NCBI GenBank assembly: GCA_026770575.1
Contig: MU657182.1
Location: forward strand, 52,960 to 116,959
Direction: 5' to 3'
DNA from: Pelagophyceae sp. CCMP2097
Lineage: Eukaryota; Sar; Pelagophyceae
DNA length: 64,000 nucleotides
Notes under the pieces: generated by a model
What the model was told of the DNA's origin: nothing
The model's input: only the letters and a program-made list of their open reading frames with translations
Database searches by the model: none
Position numbers and translations under genes: made by a program
Shown: in pieces, positions 12,301 through 21,847 of the stretch
How positions within the stretch are numbered: the stretch's first letter is position 1
Layout: each line of letters starts with the position of its first letter

Positions 12301-15300
12301 TCGCTCTGCGCAAGCTCAACTTTGAGATTGCGGAGATGGAGGACGGCACCGCCGTGACACAGCGCGACTCGTTGGACTCTGGATCGCTGGACTCTGGATC
12401 TCGGACCAAGGAGTCGGACCCCTCGAGCCGCACCACTTCAAAGGCGAGAAAGCTCATGCGCATGAAGGAAGCGCTGACGCCCCTCGCCGACGGCGGCGCC
12501 TCGCTCTCGCTCCTGGCCGTGTGCAACCACGACCATTTGAAGCCGGACGATTTTACGAGCTTGCTCCTCTATCTCGAGGCCTGCCAAGTCCCAAAGCTCC
12601 CAAAGAGCGTCGCCGTCGGCTCGGCCTTCAGCAGGAGCCTGAGGTGGCTCGACTTGTCGGGCAACAAGCTCGGCGACGCCGGGGTGGCGCGCGTTTTAAG
12701 GTGCTTGGATCGTCCGGACTCGCCCGTCACGGCTCTTGACGTCTCTGGAAACGCTCTCGGAGCCTTTGCAGTGAGCACTCTCGAGGCTTTATGCCGCGCG
12801 GCGCGCGGCGGCCACGCGGGCGCGCTCTTCTGCGGGGCGAAGCTGCGTTGGCTCTCCCTCGCCAACAACGCCCTCGGGCCGCGCGCCGCCACCAAGCTGC
12901 TTCAAGCCTTGACCGACCAACCTCGCAGAGAATTGAATTCCTCTCTTCGGGGCCTCTCGCTGGCCGGGTCGAACCTCGGGCCCCCCTGCGTGATTGGGGC
13001 CATTGCGCAATTGGCGACGGCTCTTCGTTTATTGGCGCATTCTCCCGGACTTTTGGAGGAACTCGACGTCAATCGATGCCGTTTGATGCAGGACTGCGGC
13101 AAGGAGCTCTATCTCGGACTCGTCTCCTCGCGGAGCAACGGCGTCGCCACGCGAAAAAGGACGAATTCGAGCGCCGTCAAGGCCACGGCAGCGGCGGCTT
13201 CCTTGTCCGGAAACCCAGAGTCGAAGCACGACGGCTTCGCCTCGGACGACGGCGGGTCCGAATCGGACGACTCGGACGACGACTGCTCAGACTACGCCGC
13301 GCACGAGAGCGAGTCCGACGATTTACCCCTCGGGCCCGGCGCCGCCAAACGCGCCAAGAACCCACGGCTCTCCTTTGTCCGCTTGGCTTCGGGCAATTCC
13401 ATCTCGCCGGAAGACGTCTGGCTGATCCGCGACGAGCTGCGCGAGACGCGGCGCGCGCGAGTCCGGCGCGTCGCCGTCAAGCAAAAGCGGCGAGTGCACG
13501 CTGTGGTGGTGGCCGCGCCGCTGCCCTTTGACGACGGGCTGCCCTATGACGTTTTACTCGAAGCGCCGGTGATGGCCACGGCTGTCGTCGAGACCCCCGC
13601 GGCCGCGGCAAAGGTCGCCGTCGACGCGGCGCGCGGCCCGCCTACGCCGCTGGCGGCGCCGGACGCCGCGCGCCCGGCGTCGCCGCCGTCGCCGCAGGGC
13701 CGCGCGCCCGCGCGAAGGCACCACCACCGTGGTCGGTCGGACGGGGAGAGCGACTCTTCATCTGAATCGTCCGACGAGTCCGCGAGCGACGACGACGGGG
13801 CGCCCGAGTCGGAGAAGAAGGCGGCGGCGCCCGACGACGCCGAGCCGCGCGGCGACGGGGCGCCGGATTCAAAAAGCAGGCCGGCTTCATGGTCCGTCGG
13901 AGAATCGCAGCGGCAAAGACCGTCTAGGAGAGTCGTCCAGGCCAAGGAAGTGTACTCGGTCTGCGCGCTCTTCGCGGCGCCGCTGGCATGGCAGGACTCG
14001 ACGGGGGCGCTGCACGCGATCGAGGGCTTAGACTTTGACGCAGAGAGGTTAGCAATCACCCAGGCTTTGGACGATGCGCGCCGGTCGCGTTTCGGCGTCG
14101 GGGTGCACTTCGACGTGGCCACCACGCAGCGCCTGCAGTCGTACTTGACACTTGGAAAATGCGACGTTTTGCATTACAGCGGCCACGGCCACCCGCAGTG
14201 CTTGACCTTCGAAGACGGCCGCGGAGGACTGCAGCCGCTCTCGCCGGCGAGCTTGGCCGCGCTGGTGGCCAACGCCGCCGCGGCCGCGACGGCGACGCAC
14301 GCTGCCGCGCGGTCGGGCGTCGGGCGTGCCGACCCTCCGCGGCCGAGGCTGGCCTTCGTCTGCGCATGCCATTCGCAGCAAGCCGCTCTGGCCTTCGTCG
14401 CCGCCGGCGTGCCGCACGTCGTCGCCGTCGCTCTGAACGACAAGATCCAGGACGCGGCGGCGACTGCCTTTACAAGGGCGTTTTATCTGGCGCTGTCCGT
14501 CGGCGAGTCCGTCTCCGAAGCCTTTCAGGTCGGCGTCGACGCAGTCGCCGCGTCCCCGCATTCCGCCGCCGCAGCCGCTTCGGAAGTCGGCGCCTCTGGC
14601 CTCTCGGCGGCCAAGCAGCGCGCTGGGTTGAGGCTCGGGGGGGCGTTCGAAGCGCAAAAGTTCGTCCTATTACCAGAGGACGCGCCGCACGACGAGCGGC
14701 TCTTCCCGCGCGTGCGGCGATCCACGCGGTCGACGGTCAAGCCTCTACCGGCGCCGACGTGGCCGCCGCGCGCGCGCGACGAGGCGCGGTACGGGGCCGT
14801 GGCTCCTCCGCCGTCGGCGCCAGACGACTTTCTTGGCAGGGAAGTCGACACGTACAAGGTCGTCGAGCTCCTCGGCCGCAGGCGCAGGCTCGTCTCTGTG
14901 ATCGGGCAGCCGGGCGTGGGGAAATCGGCTCTGGTGGCTGCTGCTGCTAGATACGTTGCCGAGCGGCGTTTTTTCGAGGACGGTGTCGTGTTCTTAAGGT
15001 GCAGCGGCGCCACGTCCGTCGACTATGTCGAGAAGAGTTTGCGCGCTGCGTTGGCGCGGGTGCACGGCGATAAGGAATTGCCGGAGAAGGCCTCGACGAC
15101 GGAGGAGAAGCACTCTTCATCGTTTTATTCGCTTAGAGACGCTAAACTCCTCCTCGTCCTCGACGGCGTCGAGTCCATCGACCGCGGCGAGTTGCGCGTC
15201 CTGCTGAACCAGCTGCTGGACGACGCGCGCGGGGCGTGCGTCCTCCTCTCGTCGCGCGGCTCGCTCTGCCGCGCCGCCGCCGCGGGGGCCGCGCCGGGCT

Positions 15301-15998
15301 TGGCGCCGGGCGGCGCCGGCGCCACCGAGTCGCTCGTGCGCCTCGGGCCTTTGTCGCTCCGCGCGGCGGCGCGGCTGTTCGCGCGGCAGTGCCCGCAATT
15401 ACACACGGCCGCGGACCGGCGAAACTTCCATTCCCTCGTCGCGGCGCACCCCCAAGACGCGTCGTCGCGTGCTCTCCGGGCGGCGCTCAAGTCGTCTGAC
15501 AAACGCACTCGGCGGTCGGCGCAGGACACGCCCGGCGCACGGGAGAAGAGGGCGCTCCTCGCCCTCGGCAGCGGCTTCCCTGGGTCCATCGTCGCGCAGG
15601 CCTTTGACACGACGCGCGACGGCCTGCAGCACCTCCTCGACGTCGCCGCGCCCTCGGCCGACGACGCCGCCGAAGACGCCGCCACGCAGGCCGCGGAAGA
15701 GGCTACCGACGGCGACTCCCGGAGCACCAAGGACGCGGCCGGAGCGACCAAGGACGCCGCTCCGGCCGCCGCCACGCCCGCGGCCACCGCCGCAGCACCC
15801 GCGGCCACCGCCACGACGCCCGTGCCCACCGCCAGAACACTCGCAGCGCAGCCCGGCGGATCGCCGCTCGACGCGGGCCAGCGCCGCGGCGCCGCGCGCA
15901 GCCCGACGCGCAGCCCGACGCGCAGCCCGACCGGCGGGACGCGCAGCCCGATCCGCGCCGCCGCCACCGACGACGCGGACCCGCCGGCCGATGCATAA
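6381..15998 (+). CDS. NLR-like ARM-LRR-CHAT-NB-ARC protein (13 exons)
   Basis: Thirteen exons join in phase into about 2,778 residues: 6381-6586, 6715-6891, 6957-7010, 7113-7260, 7353-7552, 7621-7676, 7774-8167, 8292-8426, 8638-8800, 8991-9581, 9650-9861, 9912-10209, 10296-15998. Residues 1 to about 1000 are armadillo-like helical repeats (for example HGATPVLLHMLRSNRLALK). A Pro/Ser-rich linker follows, then ribonuclease-inhibitor-type LRRs at about 1460-1824 (SLRWLDLSGNKLGDAGV). A CHAT protease domain spans about 2095-2300 with the catalytic pair HYSGHG (His 2175) and ACHS (Cys 2236). An NB-ARC/STAND ATPase spans about 2388-2660 with Walker A GQPGVGKS (Lys 2421) and Walker B LLLVLDG. The tail is low-complexity with SPTRSPTR repeats. 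By family, the ATPase would oligomerise on sensing and activate a caspase-fold protease, so an immune or regulated-death role is inferred. The start could also be the ATG at 6321, and exon 9 may begin slightly differently. Confidence 0.82.
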
Positions 15999-16046
15999 GG
16001 CGCCCAAGACACCGATCCGATGTATAAGGCGCCCAAGACACCGATC
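15991..16046 (+). repeat. Direct repeat spanning the stop codon of the NLR-like gene
   Basis: A 27-bp unit (ATGYATAAGGCGCCCAAGAC and the following ACCGATC) occurs at 15991-16017 and 16020-16046. The first copy contains the TAA stop of the NLR-like gene. Immediately upstream, 12-bp units (CGCAGCCCGACG) encode the SPTR repeats of the protein tail. Confidence 0.7.
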
Positions 16047-16570
16047 GATCCGATGTATCTCCGCGCAGTCGCAGCCGCAGCCGAGCCGGCCGAGCGCGAC
16101 CGACCATGTGTAGCGCGACGTCACCGCGGGATCGAGCCCCGATTCGATCCGATTCCGCGTCGCCGAAATACCCCCTTTTGTGAACGAATTCGACGATCAA
16201 AACGATAATACAATTGTAGGGATCGGAAATCAAAAAAATCCGCGCAAAAGATCGCGTCAACTTGACGTCCACCAGAAGCGCGGAACGTTCCGCGCGCTGT
16301 GAAAGTCGCGCCGCGCGCGCGGGCTGAGACGCACACGCACACCTCGCCCTTGCCGCGTTGAAACCCGTGAGGGAGACAATTTGGGGAGGAAGTATGTAAA
16401 CGTTAACAGAGAGGCGCCCCGCCGCTCGTCTATCAGTGTGCTTGGGTGTAAGTCGCCGCCGCCCGGCCGCCGCGCCGGCGCGGAAACTTGTTGCGCGCCT
16501 GGCGGCTGCTGGCTCCGATGGCCGCACCTCAGTAGTGCGCCGCCGCTGGCGCGCTCGCGCGTTGGCTGCC
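15999..16570. other. Intergenic region
   Basis: The region lies between convergent genes. It holds the 27-bp direct repeat, a palindromic TACAATTGTA at about 16210 and an AT-richer patch at 16180-16230. I see no gene. Confidence 0.5.
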
Positions 16571-17150
16571 TCAGTTGCCGTCTTCGTCGAGGTCGTCGGA
16601 GAGACGCAGGTCGCCGTCGCCGTCGTCGCTCTGCTCCCCGTCGTTGAGGTGGAGGTCGCGGTAGACCTCGACCTCCATGAGCGGTTGCATCTGGAAGTGG
16701 CCGGAGAGGTCGGATTGGTAAAACGAGCGCAGCTCGTCGTCGGCGGGCGCGGCCACGTCGGCGGCGTCGAGGCGATCGCAGAGCTCGCGCATCTGCTCGC
16801 GCTGCGACGGCGAGCCGTCCTGCTCGACCTTGGAGACGAGCCACGCCTCGAGCGAGAACGCATGCACCGCGCCCTCGCCAGAGTCGGCCAGGTCGTCGAG
16901 CGTAGAGTCCAGCGAGGCCTAAAGGACGCCGTCGAGCGGACGATGCGGTGGGCGCGCGCGGGCCCCGCACGCGGGGCGGGGCGCGCGGTATTAAATAAAA
17001 GGTAAACACCTGCCGCACGTTCCCAGATGCCCACTTATAACTCGTTCGAGATAATTCGCCGTCGCCATCGTCGCCACCCCTGGGAAGACCGCCTCTTCCT
17101 TCCGGGGCGGCCCGTGCCCCCGGGCGCCCGGGGGGGCGGGGCGGGGGCAT
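16571..17150 (-). CDS. Small uncharacterised protein with acidic C terminus
   Basis: The last exon (16571-16918) is well supported. A TTTAG acceptor leads into ASLDSTLDDLADSGEGAV, then an amphipathic segment (MRELCDRLDAADV) and a very acidic tail ending DDLDEDGN. The best in-phase upstream exon starts at the ATG at 17150 and runs to 17019 (Pro/Arg/Gly-rich, ending at a GTGCGG donor), giving about 159 residues. I do not recognise the family. The 5' exon is the weaker part of the model; another exon could lie further upstream. Confidence 0.4.
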
Positions 17151-18889
17151 AGTAAAATTGATCTAACGTCTGGGATTTGTCGTTGTCAGTTCAATTTGGC
17201 GGACGCCGGGGCGTACCCCCCACATGTCGGCGACGACGACGAGGCCGCCCGGGAGGACGAGGGGGCGGCCCTTAAACGGCAGGTTGAGATACGCCGTCTT
17301 GATTGTGGCGATGAGCGCCCTTGCCTCCTTGTCGTTTCCAGACGGGGCACATTGCGCGCAGTTCGAGGCGAAAGAGCGCGAGAGCGTGGAGGGGGACAGC
17401 ATGTCTCCTGGCCCGCTTTTAGCAAAGTAAACGCGCCGCGCACATGCTAACCGGGGGTAAGCCGAGAGATTGAACGTGCATATGCTCGCGTTCTCTGGTC
17501 GTCGATAAGAGAGACAGACACTTTGGCACACTGAAGAAAATTCTTTTGCAACGGACCAACGTTACCCGATCTTGGACTTCGGGCCTTGCGCCGCGGCCTT
17601 AGACCGGCGCCCGACCGCGCACCGCGACCGGAGCGCGCCTCGCGGGGGGGCACCGATCCTCCAACGGCCACGCTCGCGTTGCCGAGTCTTCAATGGAGTC
17701 CAGAACTTTGTCTAAAGTGCGAGGACAGACATCCAACGGACAGTGAACATTTCCTCGCTGGCGGCGCGGCGCTTGCGCAAGGAGCCCCGCGGACGCCGCG
17801 CTCGTGCAGACACGTCGTTGCCGCCGAACGCTCGTTTGAAATATCAATCCAAGTGTCACTCCGTTGAGAGCGAGCGGGCCGTTACGTTTTGCCAAGAACT
17901 TGGTTCTACGACAGCGATCATCGCCAAGGATCTCACACACACACTCTGGACATCGCCCGCATCCTCTTCGCTCGTCGTCCCGCCCCAGCATACGAGGCGA
18001 GTACCTTGCCGCTTCCCTCTTCGGTGCGAGAGCGCCTCGGTCGCGCCGACTCTGCTTCGCGAGGAGCGAGTCTGCCCGACTGGGCGGTGGCATTTCCACC
18101 ACAAATAGAGCAGGGCGGGCTGCGTGGCCTAATTTCACAGGGGCCACCGGCCCACACCTTCTGCGAAGCGCGCCGATTCCCCCATGAAGGCACAAGCGCA
18201 GCAGTAATGCTCAAGACCAAACCAGAACCGTCGTGTCGAGACCCTCACGGGTTTCCGCGGCCGTTCACTCCATATTCCTCCTCATTCGGAAGCCTCTGGG
18301 CAATTACCCGTTGTGAGATAACCATGGAGCGCACACCATCCAACCCTAGGCCTCATTCGGCGCGCCGACGGCGGCCCGGCGCTGGACACGGCACGTTACC
18401 CGCGCGTATCGCCCCTCATTATGCCGTCTTAAAATCACAAGACTTCATCTCACTTCAACGCCTCGTCTCCGCTCGGACGCCGGGTCCGCGCCCCATGGGT
18501 CATTCCGCTGACGATGGTCCCTCGACGGTTCCTCGATGTGTTGCCCGCTCATACCCGGGCGCGAAGGGTTCCGTCTTGACACTTGCCCCTAGGACGTTTC
18601 GGAGACTCGACTGACCACGATCCCTCTGGCACTCTGAGTTCTCCCCGGCTTGGTGCCGCGTGCCGACAGTGGTCCCTCTCTCAATGCGTCGGATATCCCT
18701 GAGCGCCTTGAGTGTCGTCGTCGACGCGTGTCGACCTCGAGCGACCTCGAGGGTGGATCGGAGATTCGATTCGACAGAGCACGATCCCTCTGATACGCCG
18801 TGTCCCTCCCCGACTCGGTGAAAGGCGTGCGAGCCCTCGAGACGGGCGTATACGGGGAACGCCGACAGAGTCCGCTAGAGTCGGAGGCC
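17151..18889. other. Long region without a convincing gene
   Basis: A minus-strand frame at 17163-17531 and a plus-strand frame at 17889-18614 are open, but neither shows domain features or plausible exon junctions. Composition is less GC-biased than in the flanking genes. Two diverged related segments begin GATCCCTCTG at about 18620 and 18786. The block could be decayed mobile or gene-remnant DNA; I cannot assign it. Confidence 0.35.
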
Positions 18890-20605
18890 TCATTTAGTCC
18901 GCTTCGGTGACTGCTGCGCCTTCTTCTTCTTCGGCTCCTGCGGCTTCGCCGCCTGCTGCGGCTTCGTCGCCTGCGGCTTCGTCGGCTTCTTCTCTTGCAG
19001 CTTCTTCGCCTCGGGCGGCTTTTTCTCTTGCGGCTTGGCCACGACCAGCGGCGCCGCCGCCTCGTCATCCTGGAAGCGGAGGACCTTGCGCTTCTTCGGC
19101 GCCGCCGCCGCCGCGATCGCGTCTTCGTCGTCGTCATCGTCGTCGTCCGGCGCCTTGCGTACCTTCTTCGTCACGGCCTTTGCGTCCTTTTTCGCGTCCT
19201 TTTTCGCGTCCTTGCGCGCCTTGGCGGCGGCGCGCACGTCGGCTTGCGCGGCCACCGCCGCGAGGCGTTCCTCCTCGTCCTGCGGCGGCGGGGGCACGAA
19301 GACGGTGAGCGAAGTCAAACGCGTGCCGATGTGCACCGACGCAGACGGCTCGGGCGCCTCCGACGGGGCAAAGTCGCGCCACGTCTCGACGGTGCCGTCG
19401 GAAGTCGCCGCGAGGACAGCGTGCGAGCGGGACCACGCAGCCAGCGGCGTCTCGTCGTCGTCTTCGTCGTCGTCGCTGTCGGCCGCGGCAGACTTGCTGA
19501 TCACGGCGAGGGCCTTGATGCGCGCGGCCCCACGGCGAGGCGCGATCCTACAAACGACGGTCTATTCAGGCACTTTCGGAGGGCCACAAATGTATCCCCT
19601 CTCATGCCGAATCCGTGTGCACCGCCCCGCGTCGCCCCCGCCTTTTCGCTTGCGCACCAGACGGGCACGTCGTCGCCGGCTGCGTCCCAGACGCGCAGCG
19701 CGCCGGCGCCGTCGGCGGTGGCGAAGAGGTAGGTCCCGTCCAAAAACGCGGCAGTGAGGCACGTAGATTTGTGCGCCGCGCGGGCCACGACCACGTTGCC
19801 CTCGACGGCGCGCACCTGTGGCGCGCGTACGCGCCTCGCGCGCAGGGCATGGTCGAAGCCTCGCGCGCGCAGGACGCACCTCGCACATGGGCCCGATGAC
19901 GACGAGGTACATTGAGCCGTCCGACGACCAGGCGCAGTGCGACGCCTCGCCCTTGGTGCGCGTGATGAACGCGCAGCGGCCGCGGACCTAGTCAGCGGCT
20001 CGAGGACGATCCATCGTCACGAGTGTCCACGAATCCCAGTCGGACCGCAGAGAACCGTCTCGGGGCCGCCTCTGGACCGTTCTCGGGCCCGTCTCTTGTC
20101 CTTTCGAGGCTTTACGCACGAGGTCCCAGAGTCGGAGCGTGCGGTCGACGCCTGTGCTCAAAGCGAGGCGGCCCGAGGGGTGCGCGGCGAGCGACGTCAC
20201 GGCTCCTTTGTGGCCTCCAAAGACGTGAACGCACTCCCAGTCCGCGGCGCGCCAGACGCAGATGGAACCGTCCTCGCTCGCCGACAGGGCGTGGGATTCC
20301 GTGCACCAGACGACTGCCAGCAGAGTGCCGAGCTGCCGGCCCACCTCGCCCATCTGGCGAAACGTGCGCAGCGAGTAGATCTTCAGCAACTCGTCGTCGC
20401 CGCCGCTGAGGAGGACGCCGCGCATGCCGCCGCGGCCCATGCCCGCGGCGGCGACGCAGCGGACGCAGCCCGTGTGCCCGGCGAAGGAGAACCTCAACGA
20501 GAGTTCAAGCGTCTCCGAATCGACAACCCAGCCATGCAAGCCGCCCTCGTACGAGCCGCAGCAGACCACCGCCTCGTCGAAGTTCTCCTCGTCCGCCTCG
20601 GCCAT
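18890..20605 (-). CDS. PAK1IP1: PAK1IP1/MAK11-type WD40 ribosome-biogenesis protein
   Basis: Four exons join in phase into about 469 residues: 20120-20605, 19880-19987, 19658-19815, 18890-19547. Repeats include GSYEGGLHGWVV, FSFAGHTGCVRCVA, GGDDELLKIYSL, FGGHKGAVTSLA and TLRLWDL joined to VRGRCAFITRTKGEA, the diagnostic MAK11 segment. RIKALAV follows as in the family. The ATG at 20605 gives the expected N terminus. The C-terminal 100 or so residues are an acidic then Lys/Pro/Gln-rich nucleolar-type tail (PKKKKAQQSPKRTK). In yeast and animals MAK11/PAK1IP1 acts in 60S subunit assembly in the nucleolus. The gene is head-to-head with SF-assemblin over only 114 bp. Confidence 0.85.
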
Positions 20606-20719
20606 GGGGGCTCGACCGCGCCGGAAGCTATCGCCTTCCTGAAATCAATGCCTCTCCAACGGACCTCAGGCTAACGGGCGTTGCTCAGCGCGCGGCCGGA
20701 GCGCGCGGGGGCGGCGGCG

Positions 20720-21668
20720 ATGGTGGCTCCGATGGCCGACGTCATGCCGGCGCAGTCGACGGGCAAGGTGCGTGCAGCGACGCCACTTCGGGGGAGCGAA
20801 GAGCACCGTCCGTTGTTCCGGGACTGGGGCTTCTCGTTTCGCGGCGGACGTCCCTCTCGAGAAGGAGAGGCTTGTATCCCCGCGAGTCTATCCCCGCGAG
20901 TCGGTTCTTTGAATGATATACGGCTCGTAGCGCCTGGGCGACATATTGTCTTCCTTTGACTCGTTTGACGCGGACATGCGGGTCGGCACGCGGCAGCGGC
21001 GCGAGAAAGACGAGTTCAAAGTCTTCCAGATGCAGGAGCACATGTCCGCGCTGGAGCGGAGGTTGGAGACGGAGATGCACCGCCGGTCGGAAGTGGGCAA
21101 ATCGATGGCCAAGTGGTGCGACAAGCAAATCGACGAGACGCGCGCCTCGATGCGTTCAGACGTCGCCGTGCAGCAGAAGGAGCTGCAGGCCCGCGTCGAC
21201 GCGCTGAAAGAGCGGCTCAGCGACATGCAGCAACGCTTCGCCGTGGATATCGAGGCCATCCCCTTGGATATCGAGCAGCGTGGCCGCGAGCTCGCCGCGC
21301 GTTTGAAGCACTCGATGGAGGACTTTGAGGGCGAGTCGGCGTCGCGCCTCGACCGCGAGGCGGCGATGAACGCTTTGCTGGCGGACCAGGCTTCCGACGT
21401 GGCCAAGCGCTTCGACTCTGGCCGCACGCAGAGACAAGCCGCCTACGTCGACAACCGCAATTTGCTCGACGACCACGTGCGCCGGCGCACAAAGGCCGAC
21501 GAGGCCTTAAAAGCGACGCTGCACGAGGACATGGCCTCGTTGACCAATTCGATCACGATTGAAGCGAAAGCACGGTGGCGCGAGGACGCGGAAGTCGCGG
21601 ACGCAATGTCCGCCTACGTCGACCGCCTGCAGGACTCGCTCAGGGTCGTCAATTCCGACATTGTCTAA
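20720..21668 (+). CDS. SF-assemblin-like flagellar root striated-fibre protein
   Basis: Exon 1 (20720-20767, MVAPMADVMPAQSTGK) splices in phase 0 to exon 2 (20931-21668), giving 261 residues. After a short non-helical head (ILSSFDSFDADMRVGTRQRR), nearly the whole protein is a continuous coiled coil with the spacing of SF-assemblin/beta-giardin rods (EFKVFQMQEHMSALERRLE). Length matches the family. These proteins polymerise into striated fibres attached to basal bodies. This implies that the organism builds, or once built, a flagellar root. Confidence 0.8.
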
Positions 21669-21701
21669 CTCCAAATCTCCTGTCTGAACTCCGTCTACGC
21701 G

Positions 21702-21772
21702 GCCCGGCGGGATGCATGTGCCCCCAGCGGGATCCGTGTGCCCCCAGCGGGATCCGTGTGCCCAGAGGGATC
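21702..21772 (+). repeat. Short tandem repeat between convergent 3' ends
   Basis: The 20-bp unit CCCCCAGCGGGATCCGTGTG is present twice exactly (21721-21760). A diverged copy lies before it and a partial copy (CCCAGAGGGATC) after. The array sits between the stop of SF-assemblin (21668) and the stop of the opposing gene (21848). Confidence 0.7.
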
Positions 21773-21847
21773 AAGTCAAAAAGCTTAAGAGAGCCGGCGG
21801 GCCGGCGGCAGAGCGTCGGAAAAGAAGAGCGCCGCGTCCGTCGCGGG

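Noticed and set aside
6381..15998. Bacterial contamination as the source of the CHAT/NB-ARC gene
   Set aside because: The same reading frame is fed by twelve phase-matched introns of the local type, so the locus is eukaryotic, whatever its ultimate origin.
15703..17034. 443-codon minus-strand frame
   Set aside because: It mostly overlaps the NLR-like tail and the acidic small gene in other frames, and has a repetitive Arg/Thr/Ser make-up.
17532..18600. Possible rRNA or spacer fragment, because of different composition
   Set aside because: I found no conserved rRNA core sequence or stem that I recognise.
17889..18614. 241-codon plus-strand frame
   Set aside because: No ATG context, domain, repeat or splice evidence; residue make-up looks random.
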